A DNA stretch of 19,721 nt from an uncultured Eubacteriales bacterium. GTDB lineage: Bacteria > Bacillota > Clostridia > Christensenellales > CAG-314. The translations under genes were made by a program, and so were the position numbers. The notes beneath the pieces are model-generated. The model did not search any database, had not been told where the DNA came from, and worked only from the letters and a program-made list of their open reading frames with translations. Position 1 is the first letter of the stretch, and each line of letters starts with the position of its first letter. Shown one piece after another: positions 14,411 to 19,721 of this stretch. The stretch is from assembly GCA_900544545.1 (NCBI GenBank), contig UQVY01000017.1, forward strand, positions 1-19,721. The letters run 5' to 3'.

Positions 14411-14754
14411 CCAGCGTGACGCTGAACCCACCGGCTTCGCGACGTCCAAACAATTCTGAAAGTCCGGATTAACAGACAGCCAAGCCTGACGCCAGCTTTC
14501 TTTCGGAGAAAGCGGGACAAAGAACTTCACTCGCTTCGCCCGATCTCGGAAATTCTCTCGTTATAAGAAAACGAGTCGTCCTTTATAAGAAAACAAGTCT
14601 CTTTACTTTATCGGGCGGACGCTTATCCGATTTACCGTTTTTCCGATAAGTAAATTCGGCGAACAGACTTTTCCGTGTCGGAATCTGTTCGGCTACGCGA
14701 AGCTAATGGGTCCAGCGTCACGCCGGTTCTCGAAAGGAAGTGGAAGCAAAAGTA
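14411..14754. repeat. Dispersed intergenic repeat, copy 2, with terminal inverted repeats
   Basis: This block fills most of the gap between tRNA-Ser and comF and shares two long segments with copy 1 (14478-14540 and 14648-14704). Its ends are inverted copies of each other: CCAGCGTGACGCTGAACCCA at 14411-14430 matches the reverse complement of the right end (near 14709-14728) at 18 of 20 positions. The similarity continues inward through GCTTCGCG for about 50 bases. The core GCGTGACGC recurs at both ends and in copy 1. No coding capacity is supported; open frames such as 14232-14453 minus are incidental. It looks like a MITE-like or palindromic repeat. The rightmost ~35 bases also encode the end of comF. 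Confidence 0.72.
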
Positions 14755-15443
14755 AGTCCGTAGACTCGCGCGGCGTTTCCTTCGGTTATAAGGGTTTTTG
14801 CGGCTTCGTTGAGGGTTGCGCCGCTCGTTCGCACGTCGTCGACGAGAATCACGGACTTATCCGCGAAGTCGTCCGAATTTACGCCGAAAACGCCCTTGAC
14901 GTTAAGGAGCCGCTGCCGATAATTCCTGGTTTCCTGACCTTCGATTTTCCGGATTTTCAGAAGCTCCGACGAAAATGGAAGCCCCGAATCCGCGCAAAGC
15001 CTTCTGGCTATAAGTTCGCTGTGGTTGAAATATTTCTTCCCTTCGCGATAGGTCGGTACGGCCGTAACCATATCGGCTTTCCAGTCGAGAGTCGAGAGCT
15101 TTCCGAAAAGAAAATCGCCCATTATTTCCGCAAAATATACCTGCTTTTCGGCTTTAAGCCCGAGTACGAGCCGCTTGGAAAAATCGTCGTAAATCGTGAC
15201 GCACCTTATCTGCTCGCAGAAAATTCCTTCGCATTCGCCGCAGAAAACGCCGTATCCGTCGGGAAGCTGCCGCCCGCAGCGAATACATTCCCCGTCGCCG
15301 ATAAAAGTAAGCTTTCCGAGACATTCGGGACAAAGCCCGCTTTCGTCCGACCGGAAAATCTCCCGCCCGCACAAAGGACAGGAAAAAATTTCCCCCGTAA
15401 GCTCGGACAAAGTTAAAATCCGCTTCTTTATTTTTTCGACCAT
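14718..15443 (-). CDS. comF: ComF-family phosphoribosyltransferase-like protein
   Basis: ComF proteins act in the cytoplasm in uptake or processing of transforming DNA in naturally competent bacteria; they are also widespread where competence is unknown. This 241-residue protein has an N-terminal zinc-ribbon-like region with four CxxC pairs (Cys22/25, 38/41, 53/56, 68/71) and a C-terminal phosphoribosyltransferase fold with the PRPP loop VILVDDVRTSGAT (198-210). The typical family end is LTFA (230-233); here eight more residues (STSFREPA) and the stop codon are encoded by the right end of repeat copy 2. GGAGGG lies 9 bases before the ATG. No helicase partner (ComFA) is adjacent, and no clear promoter was found in the repeat-filled DNA upstream. 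Confidence 0.9.
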   Translation of the reverse strand: MVEKIKKRILTLSELTGEIFSCPLCGREIFRSDESGLCPECLGKLTFIGDGECIRCGRQLPDGYGVFCGECEGIFCEQIRCVTIYDDFSKRLVLGLKAEKQVYFAEIMGDFLFGKLSTLDWKADMVTAVPTYREGKKYFNHSELIARRLCADSGLPFSSELLKIRKIEGQETRNYRQRLLNVKGVFGVNSDDFADKSVILVDDVRTSGATLNEAAKTLITEGNAARVYGLTFASTSFREPA

Positions 15444-15483
15444 AGTCCGAATCCCTCCGTTTTAATCCGAATCCCGAATTCCT

Positions 15484-15770
15484 CCGCACTTGAAATAAAT
15501 TCTTTCTGCATTTGAAATAATCTTTCTGCGTTTGAAATAAATTTCTTCCTCCGGACTCCCTTCGGAATATTTTTTCCTTCAGACTGCCTTAGGAATATTT
15601 TTCTTTCAATTGCGTCCGGAATAAACTTTTTCCTTCAGATTGTGTCCGAAATATTTTTTCCGTGTTTTGGATAAATTTTCCCGTTTTTCGGAATTATTTT
15701 TTCCTGCGTTTGAGATAATTTTTCCGTGTTCGGAATTCTTTGTCCGGAATTATTTTTTTCGTTTCGGTCA
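15484..15770. repeat. Degenerate A/T-rich tandem array between the MATE gene and comF
   Basis: Successive units of about 20-30 bp vary around TTTGAAATAAATTTTTTCC or CCGGAATATTTTTTCC. Three well-matched TTTGAAATAA units start near 15490, 15510 and 15530; later units carry GGAATA, GGATAA, GAGATAA or GGAATTATTTTTT. There are no constant-length spacers, so it is not CRISPR. No gene is supported in 15444-15822. Confidence 0.6.
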
Positions 15771-15822
15771 ACGCGAAAAACGAGGATTTTTTACATCTTG
15801 CTGCGAAAAAACCCAGCGATTC

Positions 15823-17187
15823 TTACATCTCGTTCTTACGTCTGAGCGACAGGTATATTCCCGCGGCTACAAAAAGCGAAATCGCGTCCACTACGGGCTG
15901 CACGAGCGTACAGCCGTACATCGGACTTATCGCGTCGAAAAGAAACATTATCGGGACGTCTATCACGCCCTTACGCAAAACCGAAACTATAAGAGCCTCC
16001 TTAGCCCGTCCCGCAGCCTGAAATTGAATTATCATCGGGTAACACACAGCCATAAGCGGCATAGCCGTTACCATTCTCCTGAGAAAATCCGCCGCGTATC
16101 CGACGGTCATCGCGTCCGAAATGAAAATCCCCGCAAGCAAAGGCGCGAAAATCTCGTAAATTATTACGCAGACAACGGCAAAGCCCGCCGATAAAGCCGT
16201 TCCGAACCGAAAAATCCTACGCCTTCTGTCCTTATCGCCCGAAGCGAAATTGTATGCGAGAAGAGGCAGAAGTCCGTTGGAAACGCCTATCGAAAAATAA
16301 AGCGGAAGCGTATCGAGCTTCTTGACTATTCCCATAGCGGCGACCGCCTCGGTGGAATATTTCGCCATAAAAGCCGACTGAGCCGAAACCGCCACGACCG
16401 TCAGAGCGTACTGAACCGCAGACGGAAGCCCGATACCTATTATTCCTTTCAGAGAGGAGGTTACGGAGCGGAAAGAGTCGGGTTTAAGCCGCAAAACGGA
16501 ATTTTTCCGCCCGAGAATTATGAATATCACGAAAAATACCGCCGAAACCGCGTTCGATATTGCCGTCGCAAGTCCCGCGCCCGTCGCGCCTAAATCCAGA
16601 TATTCGGGAAGAACGAAAAACGGATCGAGAAGTACGTTCAGAAGCCCGCCCAAGGACAATCCCGCCGAAGCCGCAAAGGATTTCCCTTCCGCGCGGACGA
16701 GATTCGCACAGAGAGTGGCCGCGACGTTGAAGGGACCGCCGATTATCACCGTCCAGAAAACGTAGCCGTAAGCCGCCTCCGTCGTATCGGCCTTCGCGCC
16801 GCAGAGAGTAAGGATTCCGCCCGAAAAAACCGCGTATATAAGCGAAAAAACCAGAGAAGCCGCAATTCCCGACGAAAAAGCCGCAGCCGAAACCTTCCCG
16901 GCTTCGTCGCGTTTTCCTCGGGCGATGAGCCGCGCGATCATTCCCGCTCCGCCTACGCCGAAAAGATTGGAAACGGCCGTGAGCATAAGAAACGACGACG
17001 ACGCCACCGTAAGCGCAGCCGTCTGCTCGGGCCTGTCCAGAAGTCCGACGAAATAAGTGTCCGCAAAACCGTAGATTATCGCGATGAGCTGTGCCGCGAC
17101 CGCCGGAAGAACCTGCCGCAAAACCGCTCTCCGGACGGGCATTTCCCCGAAAACGTATTCCGCACCCGAATTCCCGCGATTTTTCAT
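15823..17187 (-). CDS. MATE-family efflux transporter
   Basis: This is a 454-residue inner-membrane protein with about twelve hydrophobic helices in two similar halves, the layout of multidrug and toxin extrusion (MatE) proteins. These export cationic drugs or metabolites in exchange for Na+ or H+. Typical family features are seen: QLIAIIYGFADTYFVG in helix 1, the conserved-type loops GVGGAGMIARLIARGK and LLNVLLDPFFV, and GIGLPSAVQYALTVV at the start of the second half. Length is normal for MepA/NorM/DinF-type members and the substrate cannot be predicted. GGAGGG sits 8 bases before the ATG, and a near-consensus promoter lies about 105 bp upstream. It appears to be a single-gene unit. Confidence 0.94.
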   Translation of the reverse strand: MKNRGNSGAEYVFGEMPVRRAVLRQVLPAVAAQLIAIIYGFADTYFVGLLDRPEQTAALTVASSSFLMLTAVSNLFGVGGAGMIARLIARGKRDEAGKVSAAAFSSGIAASLVFSLIYAVFSGGILTLCGAKADTTEAAYGYVFWTVIIGGPFNVAATLCANLVRAEGKSFAASAGLSLGGLLNVLLDPFFVLPEYLDLGATGAGLATAISNAVSAVFFVIFIILGRKNSVLRLKPDSFRSVTSSLKGIIGIGLPSAVQYALTVVAVSAQSAFMAKYSTEAVAAMGIVKKLDTLPLYFSIGVSNGLLPLLAYNFASGDKDRRRRIFRFGTALSAGFAVVCVIIYEIFAPLLAGIFISDAMTVGYAADFLRRMVTAMPLMAVCYPMIIQFQAAGRAKEALIVSVLRKGVIDVPIMFLFDAISPMYGCTLVQPVVDAISLFVAAGIYLSLRRKNEM

Positions 17188-17290
17188 TCCTCAAACCCTC
17201 CGACAGCTCCGCCGCCTCCGTATTTTCGTTCCGATTTCCTTACGAACGCAAAAAACGCCCGTACCGAAACTTATTCCGCATTCGGGTTAA

Positions 17291-17319
17291 ATTATAACAA
17301 ATCCCGCGGCTTTTTGCAA
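17291..17319 (-). promoter_or_regulatory. Sigma-A type promoter of the MATE gene
   Basis: On the minus strand, TTGCAA (17319-17314), a 17 bp spacer and perfect TATAAT (17296-17291). The predicted leader is about 95-100 nt, and no clear regulatory fold was recognised in it. Confidence 0.82.
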
Positions 17320-17684
17320 CGGAATATAAAAATAATCGGAAACTCCGCGGAAATATCCTCCGTTACGAAAAAAAAGTTTTTTCTCCCAAAAATCGTAATA
17401 TCACAAAAAAAGCCCCCGACGCCGAAAAAAAATCTTTTTTGAACGCTTTGTCCGAATAAAAAAAGCTTAAAGAAAACCTATCCGACGAATAAATTCCGTC
17501 GGACACGAAAATCGGCGGACTCTCCGCATCGGAAAAAAACCGCGGCTGCGGCTTTTCGTCCGTGCGATAAGCTCCGCGGCAGATTCGCGAAAAAAACCGC
17601 GACGACAATTCCACGCCCTTAAACGGACCTGCGGATACCTCCGTTACTCCCTTCGTCCGCCCGCCGTGAAATCGCTCCTGCGGC
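17320..17684. other. Gene-free stretch between the MATE promoter and the XRE gene
   Basis: A-run-rich DNA without a credible gene. The 129-codon minus-strand frame at 17363-17752 overlaps the end of the XRE gene in another frame and has low-complexity FFS-rich composition. A 7 bp inverted repeat TCCGACG / CGTCGGA (17481-17503) followed on the minus strand by U-rich DNA could be a weak terminator for the XRE transcript. Confidence 0.4.
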
Positions 17685-17948
17685 TCATTCGCTCTCTTTT
17701 TTCGTTCTGCCTCTTTTTCTTGTTTTAGTCTGAAGATCGGAATTGTCCTCAAGCCCGAGAAGATAATCCGCCGAAACGCCGAAAAAACTGCAAAGCACTA
17801 TTATTCTTTCGGAATTCGGAAGCGACTTACCGAGTTCGTATCTCGCGATGGTCGCCTGCGGAATCCCGGTTTTACTCGCAAGTTCCATCTGGGAAAGATT
17901 GTTTTCTATCCTCAATTCATTGATTCTGACTGCCAAATTTCTATCCAT
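17685..17948 (-). CDS. Small XRE-family helix-turn-helix regulator
   Basis: This 87-residue protein is almost entirely a Cro/CI-type HTH domain: INELRIENNLSQMELASKTGIPQATIARYELGKSLPN (9-45) holds the two DNA-contact helices, followed by the usual FFGVSADYLLGLE. A short basic tail (KTRKRGRTKKE) ends it; there is no sensor or peptidase domain. Proteins of this type are often autorepressors or control an adjacent gene. The ATG at 17948 has no Shine-Dalgarno sequence and lies only 8 bases after a perfect TATAAT, so translation may be leaderless. A palindrome overlaps that -10 box. Its neighbours, a MATE exporter downstream and a metallopeptidase upstream, do not reveal its target. Confidence 0.9.
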   Translation of the reverse strand: MDRNLAVRINELRIENNLSQMELASKTGIPQATIARYELGKSLPNSERIIVLCSFFGVSADYLLGLEDNSDLQTKTRKRGRTKKESE

Positions 17949-17964
17949 AATAGAATATTATACA
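17946..17964 (-). promoter_or_regulatory. Leaderless-type promoter and palindrome of the XRE gene
   Basis: Perfect TATAAT (minus 17962-17957) preceded by TG, only 8 bases before the ATG. ATAATA-gaa-TATTAT (17947-17961) is a perfect 6-3-6 palindrome overlapping both the -10 box and the start codon, well placed for autorepression. No good -35 at the right distance; a TTGACT at 17995-17990 is about 27 bp from this -10. Confidence 0.5.
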
Positions 17965-18085
17965 GCTATGAAAGGAAAAAATCCCGAGTAAGTCAATAAT
18001 GAGTTAATTTATAAAAACGACTTAAAAAGAGTATAAAAACATTCGTTTTTTACGGATAAATCACGGTCGGAAACCAACTAAAAAA

Positions 18086-18799
18086 TCAGTATTCGCGCCT
18101 CAATTCCCTGCGTCTTTCCTTGCAATCGGGCATAAAACAGGACACGAATCCCCAGAAATCGCTCCCGTGTCCCGAAAAACGCAGATGCGCGATTTCGTGA
18201 AGAATGAGATAATCGAGAAGCTCGGGCTTTCTGTGAACCATACTGAAATTAAAGCAGAGCCTTTTCGTCCGGCGGCTGCACGAACCCCATCGGCTCCTCA
18301 TTTTCCTGACGGTAAATCCGCTCGGGGACAGTCCGGTTAATCCCGCCCAGAAGGGAAGGCGGTCGGAAATTTTCTCGCGGAGAAGGTTTCTCATTCCCGA
18401 AAAAAAGACCTTTTCGCGTACGGGAAGCTCGTCGCCGGACAGAACGGTCAGAATTCCTTCGCCGTCCGAAACCGAAAAAGACCGCTTTTTGCCTTCGCGC
18501 ACGGAAAGTCTGAGCCTTTCGCCGAAAAAACAAAAGGATTCTCCGTCCTCGTATTCAGCGGGAAGATACCGCGGCAGAGCCAGAACTTCGGCGCGTTTTT
18601 CCCTTATCCAATTCAATTTCCCCGAGACGAACCTGAAAATCGCTTCGTTCGAAGTGAAAAAAGGCGCGCTGACTTTTATTTCCGCATTCGGGCGGCAGAT
18701 TCTCAGCCGCAGAACGGATATGTTTTTCCGCGTGATTTCTACCTTGAATCCGCAGATTTCCGCCTCCGAAACTTTATTTTTTCTTACGGTTTTTTTCAT
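18086..18799 (-). CDS. YgjP/DUF45-type zinc metallopeptidase
   Basis: This 237-residue protein belongs to the M48-related YgjP-like (DUF45) family of predicted cytoplasmic zinc metalloproteases, which is widespread but poorly understood. The C-terminal half carries the signature MRSRWGSCS (167-175) and the zinc motif HEIAH (His201, Glu202, His205) with a further His211 in FSGHGSDFW. The N-terminal half is the beta-rich region typical of the family (about 15-100). Length is close to the family norm, so it is probably complete. GGAG lies about 11 bases before the ATG, a slightly long spacing. The neighbours give no functional hint, and no terminator was clearly seen after it. Confidence 0.92.
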   Translation of the reverse strand: MKKTVRKNKVSEAEICGFKVEITRKNISVLRLRICRPNAEIKVSAPFFTSNEAIFRFVSGKLNWIREKRAEVLALPRYLPAEYEDGESFCFFGERLRLSVREGKKRSFSVSDGEGILTVLSGDELPVREKVFFSGMRNLLREKISDRLPFWAGLTGLSPSGFTVRKMRSRWGSCSRRTKRLCFNFSMVHRKPELLDYLILHEIAHLRFSGHGSDFWGFVSCFMPDCKERRRELRREY

Positions 18800-18868
18800 T
18801 TTATTTTATTCTCCGACGAAACGGAAAATTTTCTTTACGAAATATATTTTTTCTTCCCGAAAACGGCT

Positions 18869-19177
18869 TTATTTTCTTTTTTTCGGCAAAGGCAGTTCGT
18901 CGTACATAGATTCAAACAATTTCGCGATAAATTCTTTATCGTCGACGTCGCCGACAGACAACATTGCTTTCGCGCCCTTATAGGGTATTTCGTAAGACGC
19001 GTCGGGCATAAGAGCGACCGCAGATTCGACGGGCTTGACGAGCAATCGGTCGTCGTATATGCCGCCGACTATTTTCCCGCGGTAATATACGATATATTCT
19101 CCCATCATCGCTCTGTACGATACGTCCAATCCGGACAATTGCTCCGAAATATAGGCTAAATATTCTTTACTCGACAC
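18869..19177 (-). CDS. TfoX N-terminal domain protein (GTG start)
   Basis: This 102-residue protein matches the TfoX/Sxy N-terminal domain: VSYRAMMGEYIVYYRGKIVGGIYDDRLLVKP is the characteristic stretch (about 19-49), followed by a helical C-terminal part and a basic tail (PLPKKRK). In gamma-proteobacteria, Sxy/TfoX activates competence genes with CRP. Stand-alone N-domain proteins in Firmicutes are common and have no established role, so competence control should not be assumed even though comF is in the same window. The start is GTG at 19177 with AGAGG 9 bases upstream; the nearby ATG at 19185 is in another frame and stops after nine codons. It has its own promoter. Confidence 0.88.
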   Translation of the reverse strand: MSSKEYLAYISEQLSGLDVSYRAMMGEYIVYYRGKIVGGIYDDRLLVKPVESAVALMPDASYEIPYKGAKAMLSVGDVDDKEFIAKLFESMYDELPLPKKRK

Positions 19178-19224
19178 TGTTGCATACCTCTGTAAAATTT
19201 CGTGTTATTCGTTTTTCCGCACAT

Positions 19225-19253
19225 ATTATATCATTATTTCCGAGAAATGTAAA
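19225..19253 (-). promoter_or_regulatory. Sigma-A type promoter of the TfoX-domain gene
   Basis: On the minus strand, TTTACA (19253-19248), a 17 bp spacer and perfect TATAAT (19230-19225). It begins directly after the U-run of the upstream recombinase terminator. Confidence 0.85.
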
Positions 19254-19721
19254 CACAAAAAAGTCGGTCCGCAATAAAAGACTTACGAACCGACTCGATT
19301 GGTGGAGAGTCTGCCAAAATGGTCGAACCTGAATTAAAAGAAAAAGAGTGTTTCGCTCGTTGTATTTGTTTTTCTTCCTGTAAAATTTGCTCCTTATTGA
19401 CTTTCAGCCGTTCAGGGCTGTCGGTAAAATTATAGGTTATAACGATTTCGTCTTCATACTCCGAATCACCGTAATTCTTGATTTTCTTCTGCTTCAGGAA
19501 ATCAGGCGTATATTCCTTGTGGTAGGTTATGATGCCGCAGTAAAAGGAATTGCGAAGTATTTTCGAAATGTACGATGCAAACCACCGCTCCTTTCCCAGC
19601 GCCGTCAGCCGTCCCGCTTTCTCAAGCTCGTACTGGATGGTTGTTACTCCCATTCCATTCAGGTACATAGCCGCCTGATTTCTTTTGAAAACCAAGCGGC
19701 TATGTACGCTATATTCAGTTC
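19234..19721 (-). CDS. Large serine recombinase, C-terminal part (cut by window edge)
   Basis: The reading frame is open to the window edge, so the N-terminal catalytic resolvase domain, if present, lies outside. What is visible includes the end of the 'Recombinase' DNA-binding domain: LNGMGVTTIQYELEKAGR, then WFASYISKILRNSFYCGIITYHKEYTPDFLKQKKI. This pattern occurs in large serine recombinases of integrative elements, transposons and phages, which cut and rejoin att sites. After about VNKEQILQEE the family resemblance is lost, the expected zinc-ribbon and coiled-coil are missing, and the last ~20 codons run through a transcription terminator. A truncated or frameshifted remnant is therefore likely. 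The TTG at 19695 is merely the first possible start inside the window. Confidence 0.7.
   Translation of the reverse strand, partial: TEYSVHSRLVFKRNQAAMYLNGMGVTTIQYELEKAGRLTALGKERWFASYISKILRNSFYCGIITYHKEYTPDFLKQKKIKNYGDSEYEDEIVITYNFTDSPERLKVNKEQILQEEKQIQRAKHSFSFNSGSTILADSPPIESVRKSFIADRLFCVYISRK
19257..19295 (-). terminator. Terminator after the recombinase
   Basis: On the minus strand, AGTCGGTTCG pairs with CGGACCGACT (10 bp with one wobble, 14-nt loop) and is followed by six U. It lies inside the open recombinase frame, which suggests the original stop codon was further upstream. Confidence 0.85.
19663..19707. repeat. Perfect 12 bp inverted repeat in the recombinase frame
   Basis: GTACATAGCCGC (19663-19674) and GCGGCTATGTAC (19696-19707) are exact inverted copies separated by 21 bp. 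Outside the arms the sequences differ. It lies where the recombinase similarity begins, 14 bp from the window edge. Confidence 0.8.

Noticed and set aside
14232..14520. Minus-strand frames of 61-73 codons over tRNA-Ser and the repeat
   Set aside because: They overlap a complete tRNA, its promoter and repeat DNA.
15484..15770. Possible CRISPR array
   Set aside because: Units are diverged and of unequal length, with no unique spacers and no cas genes nearby.
17363..17752. 129-codon minus-strand frame after the XRE gene
   Set aside because: Overlaps the XRE end in another frame, is low-complexity, and no ribosome binding site was seen.
14718..19177. A competence island from comF plus the TfoX-domain gene
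   Set aside because: They are separate units 3.4 kb apart with unrelated genes between; stand-alone TfoX N-domain proteins in this group have no proven competence role.
19300..19332. tRNA-like 3' end (GGTTCGACC ... CTCCACCA on the minus strand) as an attachment site
   Set aside because: The T stem does not pair and no acceptor or anticodon arms can be drawn, so no tRNA fragment is supported.

Overview
The window looks like chromosome of an endospore-forming, Gram-positive, Clostridia-type bacterium. The evidence is a sleB-ypeB spore germination pair, a T-box riboswitch in front of thrS, several promoters with near-consensus sigma-A hexamers at exactly 17 bp spacing, strong GGAGG ribosome binding sites and a lipobox-anchored surface protease. 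A gut Christensenellales-like lineage is a guess from general character only. No database search was possible.

Left part (1-4721), all genes on the minus strand: one copy of a dispersed intergenic repeat at the left edge; gdhA (glutamate dehydrogenase) with its own promoter and terminator; a small membrane protein resembling an ECF transporter S component; then the sleB-ypeB operon, whose products degrade spore cortex during germination. A degenerate tandem repeat fills the gap before the next gene.

Centre (5060-11984), plus strand: a MarR-family regulator with a near-consensus promoter and a perfect 6-3-6 palindrome just past the expected transcription start. It is followed after 87 bp by a 2043-residue lipoprotein that joins a complete subtilisin-like protease (propeptide, Asp/His/Ser triad, PA insert, Fn3-like region) to about 900 residues of BspA-type leucine-rich repeats. 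The pair looks like a regulated surface or adhesion module and is the most distinctive part of the window. A strong terminator ends it.

Right part (12011-19721), minus strand: one probable transcript from a single promoter carries tRNA-Ser(GGA), then a T-box leader with a Thr (ACC) specifier, then thrS, which lacks the TGS domain. Next come a second, better-bounded copy of the dispersed repeat whose right end supplies the stop codon of comF; comF; another degenerate A/T-rich tandem array; a MATE exporter; a small XRE regulator with an apparently leaderless promoter; a YgjP-type metallopeptidase; a TfoX N-domain protein; and the C-terminal part of a large serine recombinase running off the edge, with a 12 bp inverted repeat in it.

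Most genes are single transcription units. The clear operons are sleB-ypeB, marR-protease and tRNA-Ser/thrS. Intergenic DNA is unusually rich in degenerate repeats.
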